Below are positions 6,177-7,390 of a stretch of 7,390 nucleotides of DNA, one piece after another. A program made the translations under genes and the position numbers. The stretch is from an uncultured Erysipelotrichaceae bacterium. GTDB taxonomy: Bacteria > Bacillota_I > Bacilli_A > Erysipelotrichales > Erysipelotrichaceae. Location of the stretch: positions 1-7,390 of the forward strand of contig CADBND010000045.1 in the NCBI GenBank assembly GCA_902795875.1. Reading direction: 5' to 3'. The notes beneath the pieces were generated by a model that made no database searches, was not told the origin of the DNA, and was given only the letters and a program-made list of their open reading frames with translations. Positions within the stretch are counted from its first letter, which is position 1, and each line of letters starts with the position of its first letter.

Positions 6177-6548
6177 ATGTTTTTTCTGATAGGTGTTTCG
6201 GACAGAAGAGAGGAACTGGATTTCAATCAGGTGATCACCTGCGATGAATGCGGACAGTTTGGACGTTACAGTGTTTTTGTCGTATACACGGTCCTTTATC
6301 TTTTCTTTCTGCCGGTATTCAAATGGAACAGAAGATATTATGTGGAGAGCAGCTGCTGTCACACCCTTTATGAGCTTGATCCTGAACTTGGTCAGATGAT
6401 CGAATATGGAGAAGATGTCCGTTTGCGAAGTGAGGATCTGAAAAAGATCTCTTCCGCTCAGAAGAACGGTCATCATATATGTGCCTATTGCGGATATGAA
6501 ACGTGGGAAGATTTTCAATACTGCCCCAAATGCGGGAAGAAGTTTTAG
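6177..6548 (+). CDS. Membrane-anchored double zinc-ribbon protein
   Basis: This 123-residue protein has two probable zinc sites either side of a hydrophobic stretch. The N-terminal part (1-80) resembles the zinc_ribbon_15 type of family: MFFLIGVSDRREELDF opening, C22xxC25, GRYSVF, a hydrophobic run at 33-48 (VFVVYTVLYLFFLPVF), KWNRRYYV (49-56), C60-C61 and YELD. The C-terminal part is a classic small zinc ribbon with C102-x2-C105 and C116-x2-C119, reading CPKCGKKF at the end. The 16-residue hydrophobic run is short for a full membrane span, so it may be a buried core or a membrane hairpin. Function is unknown for the family; zinc-dependent nucleic acid or protein contact is only a general guess. 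The Shine-Dalgarno is strong (6164-6171). The following gene's GAGGA ribosome site overlaps the 3' end of this gene, suggesting coupled expression. Confidence 0.88.
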   Translation: MFFLIGVSDRREELDFNQVITCDECGQFGRYSVFVVYTVLYLFFLPVFKWNRRYYVESSCCHTLYELDPELGQMIEYGEDVRLRSEDLKKISSAQKNGHHICAYCGYETWEDFQYCPKCGKKF

Positions 6549-6557
6549 AGGAAAGAT

Positions 6558-7390
6558 ATGCCGTTACAGATAAGCAGAAATGATATCCGGATGATGCGTG
6601 CGGATGCGATCGTCGATCCGACAGACCGTTTCTTTTCAGGAACGGGGGGATGTGATGCGATCATTCATGAAGCAGCAGGTCCGGGTCTGAATGAGGAGTG
6701 TTCGACTCTTTTTCCTTTGGAAGAAGCCGATGCGGTCGTTACGGATTCCTATGATCTGATCAATTACCGTTACATCATTCATACGCGGGGTCCTGTTTAT
6801 ATCGATGGTCTGCATGATGAGGAAAAGATCCTGGCGGACTGTTACCGCAACTGTCTGGAAGAGGCAAAGAAGCTGGATCTGGAGTCCGTCGTCTTTCCTT
6901 TGATCTCTTCGGGGACATTCTCTTTCCCCAAAGGAAGGGCTTTACGTATCGCCAGCGATACGATCACCGCTTTTTTGGAAGACAACGAGATGAACGTCTT
7001 TCTGCTTGTCTACGACAAGGAATCGTTCGATGATGCCCGAAAGCTGTATGCCGACATAAAGGATTATCTGGAAAGAAAGGCTGCACGTAAACATGCGACC
7101 TGCAATTATGTTCCCAGAGATGAGGATGCAGAACTGTTCTATGGAAAGTCTCAGAGCAGAAAAGAAAATAGGAAGAGCGAACATGCCTATCGGGAAGAAA
7201 AAGACCAGCAGCTTTCCGAGATCTCATACAGTGCGAAGATCCCTTCTTTTGAGCCGGATGAGTCTTTTTCGGAATGTCTTGCCCGTCTGATCAAAGAGAA
7301 GGATCTCAGCGATCCGCAGGTGTATAAGAAGGCCAATATCGATCGCAAGCATTTCAATCATATGATCAACAAGAAGGAGTACCGTCCCAA
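6558..7390 (+). CDS. Macro domain protein with C-terminal helical tail, cut by the window edge
   Basis: An open frame of 277 codons runs to the window end without a stop. Residues about 1-170 form a macro domain, which binds ADP-ribose and in many members removes ADP-ribose from proteins or nucleic acids, or deacetylates O-acetyl-ADP-ribose. Seen: RNDI (7-10), AIVDPTD (17-23), SGTGGCDAIIHEAAGP (27-42), YIIHTRGP (72-79), CYRNCLEEA (95-103) and FPLISSG (113-119). The usual NAAN is DPTD, and the glycine loop is altered, but D33 before AIIH is kept. Residues about 175-230 are a charged, low-complexity linker. From 236 on, FSECLARLIKEKDLSD and YKKANIDRKHF match the start of a helical, HTH-like tail known from Bacillota macro proteins; it continues past the edge. 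Start: ATG 6558 with GAGGA at 6548-6552, 9 bases after the zinc-ribbon stop. ADP-ribose binding is probable; hydrolase activity is uncertain. Confidence 0.9.
   Translation, partial: MPLQISRNDIRMMRADAIVDPTDRFFSGTGGCDAIIHEAAGPGLNEECSTLFPLEEADAVVTDSYDLINYRYIIHTRGPVYIDGLHDEEKILADCYRNCLEEAKKLDLESVVFPLISSGTFSFPKGRALRIASDTITAFLEDNEMNVFLLVYDKESFDDARKLYADIKDYLERKAARKHATCNYVPRDEDAELFYGKSQSRKENRKSEHAYREEKDQQLSEISYSAKIPSFEPDESFSECLARLIKEKDLSDPQVYKKANIDRKHFNHMINKKEYRP

Noticed and set aside
5473..7390. The downstream trio as a toxin-antitoxin or NAD/ADP-ribose defence module
   Set aside because: A macro domain alone is not enough; no ADP-ribosyltransferase, toxin or NADase signature is seen, and the unit runs off the window.

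Overview
The window looks like ordinary chromosome from a low-to-mid GC Bacillota (Firmicutes), and most plausibly from an Erysipelotrichia-like gut lineage. The basis is the Shine-Dalgarno sites, the tight one-strand gene packing, a lipoprotein signal with a lipobox, and protein families typical of that group. These are a MATE transporter fused to an anti-sigma-type ATPase, a zinc-ribbon protein of the MFF(L/I)xG type, and a macro-domain protein with a C-terminal helical tail. The lineage is inferred from protein style alone. No rRNA, tRNA, CRISPR array, insertion sequence or phage gene is visible, and all supported genes are on the + strand.

Layout. (1) 47-919 is a Cof-type HAD hydrolase, closed by a hairpin-plus-T-tract terminator at 920-945. 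(2) 966-5377 looks like a five-gene operon. It holds a small ABC/SMC-like ATPase, a cyclophilin lipoprotein (4-base overlap), a RidA imine deaminase (16-base gap), a lactonase-like beta-propeller (0-base gap), and a MATE transporter with a C-terminal HATPase domain (26-base gap). It ends in a second terminator at 5384-5405. An extended -10 element sits so close to the first ATG that the transcript may be nearly leaderless. (3) 5473 to the window end is a second unit behind a perfect TATAAT box. It holds an unrecognised 219-residue protein, a membrane-anchored double zinc-ribbon protein, and a macro-domain protein that runs off the right edge.

How the genes fit together. The five-gene unit mixes metabolite repair (RidA, perhaps the lactonase), protein folding at the outer face of the membrane (cyclophilin) and transport. 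It reads as a housekeeping and stress-maintenance cluster rather than one pathway. No dedicated defence or biosynthetic system is evident. The parts most worth following are the transporter-ATPase fusion, the variant macro domain, the unrecognised gene at 5473, the possible leaderless start at 966, and the roughly four-fold excess of GATC across the window.

Intergenic space is small. The longest gap (5378-5472, 95 bases) holds a terminator and a promoter. No stretch over 300 bases lacks a gene.
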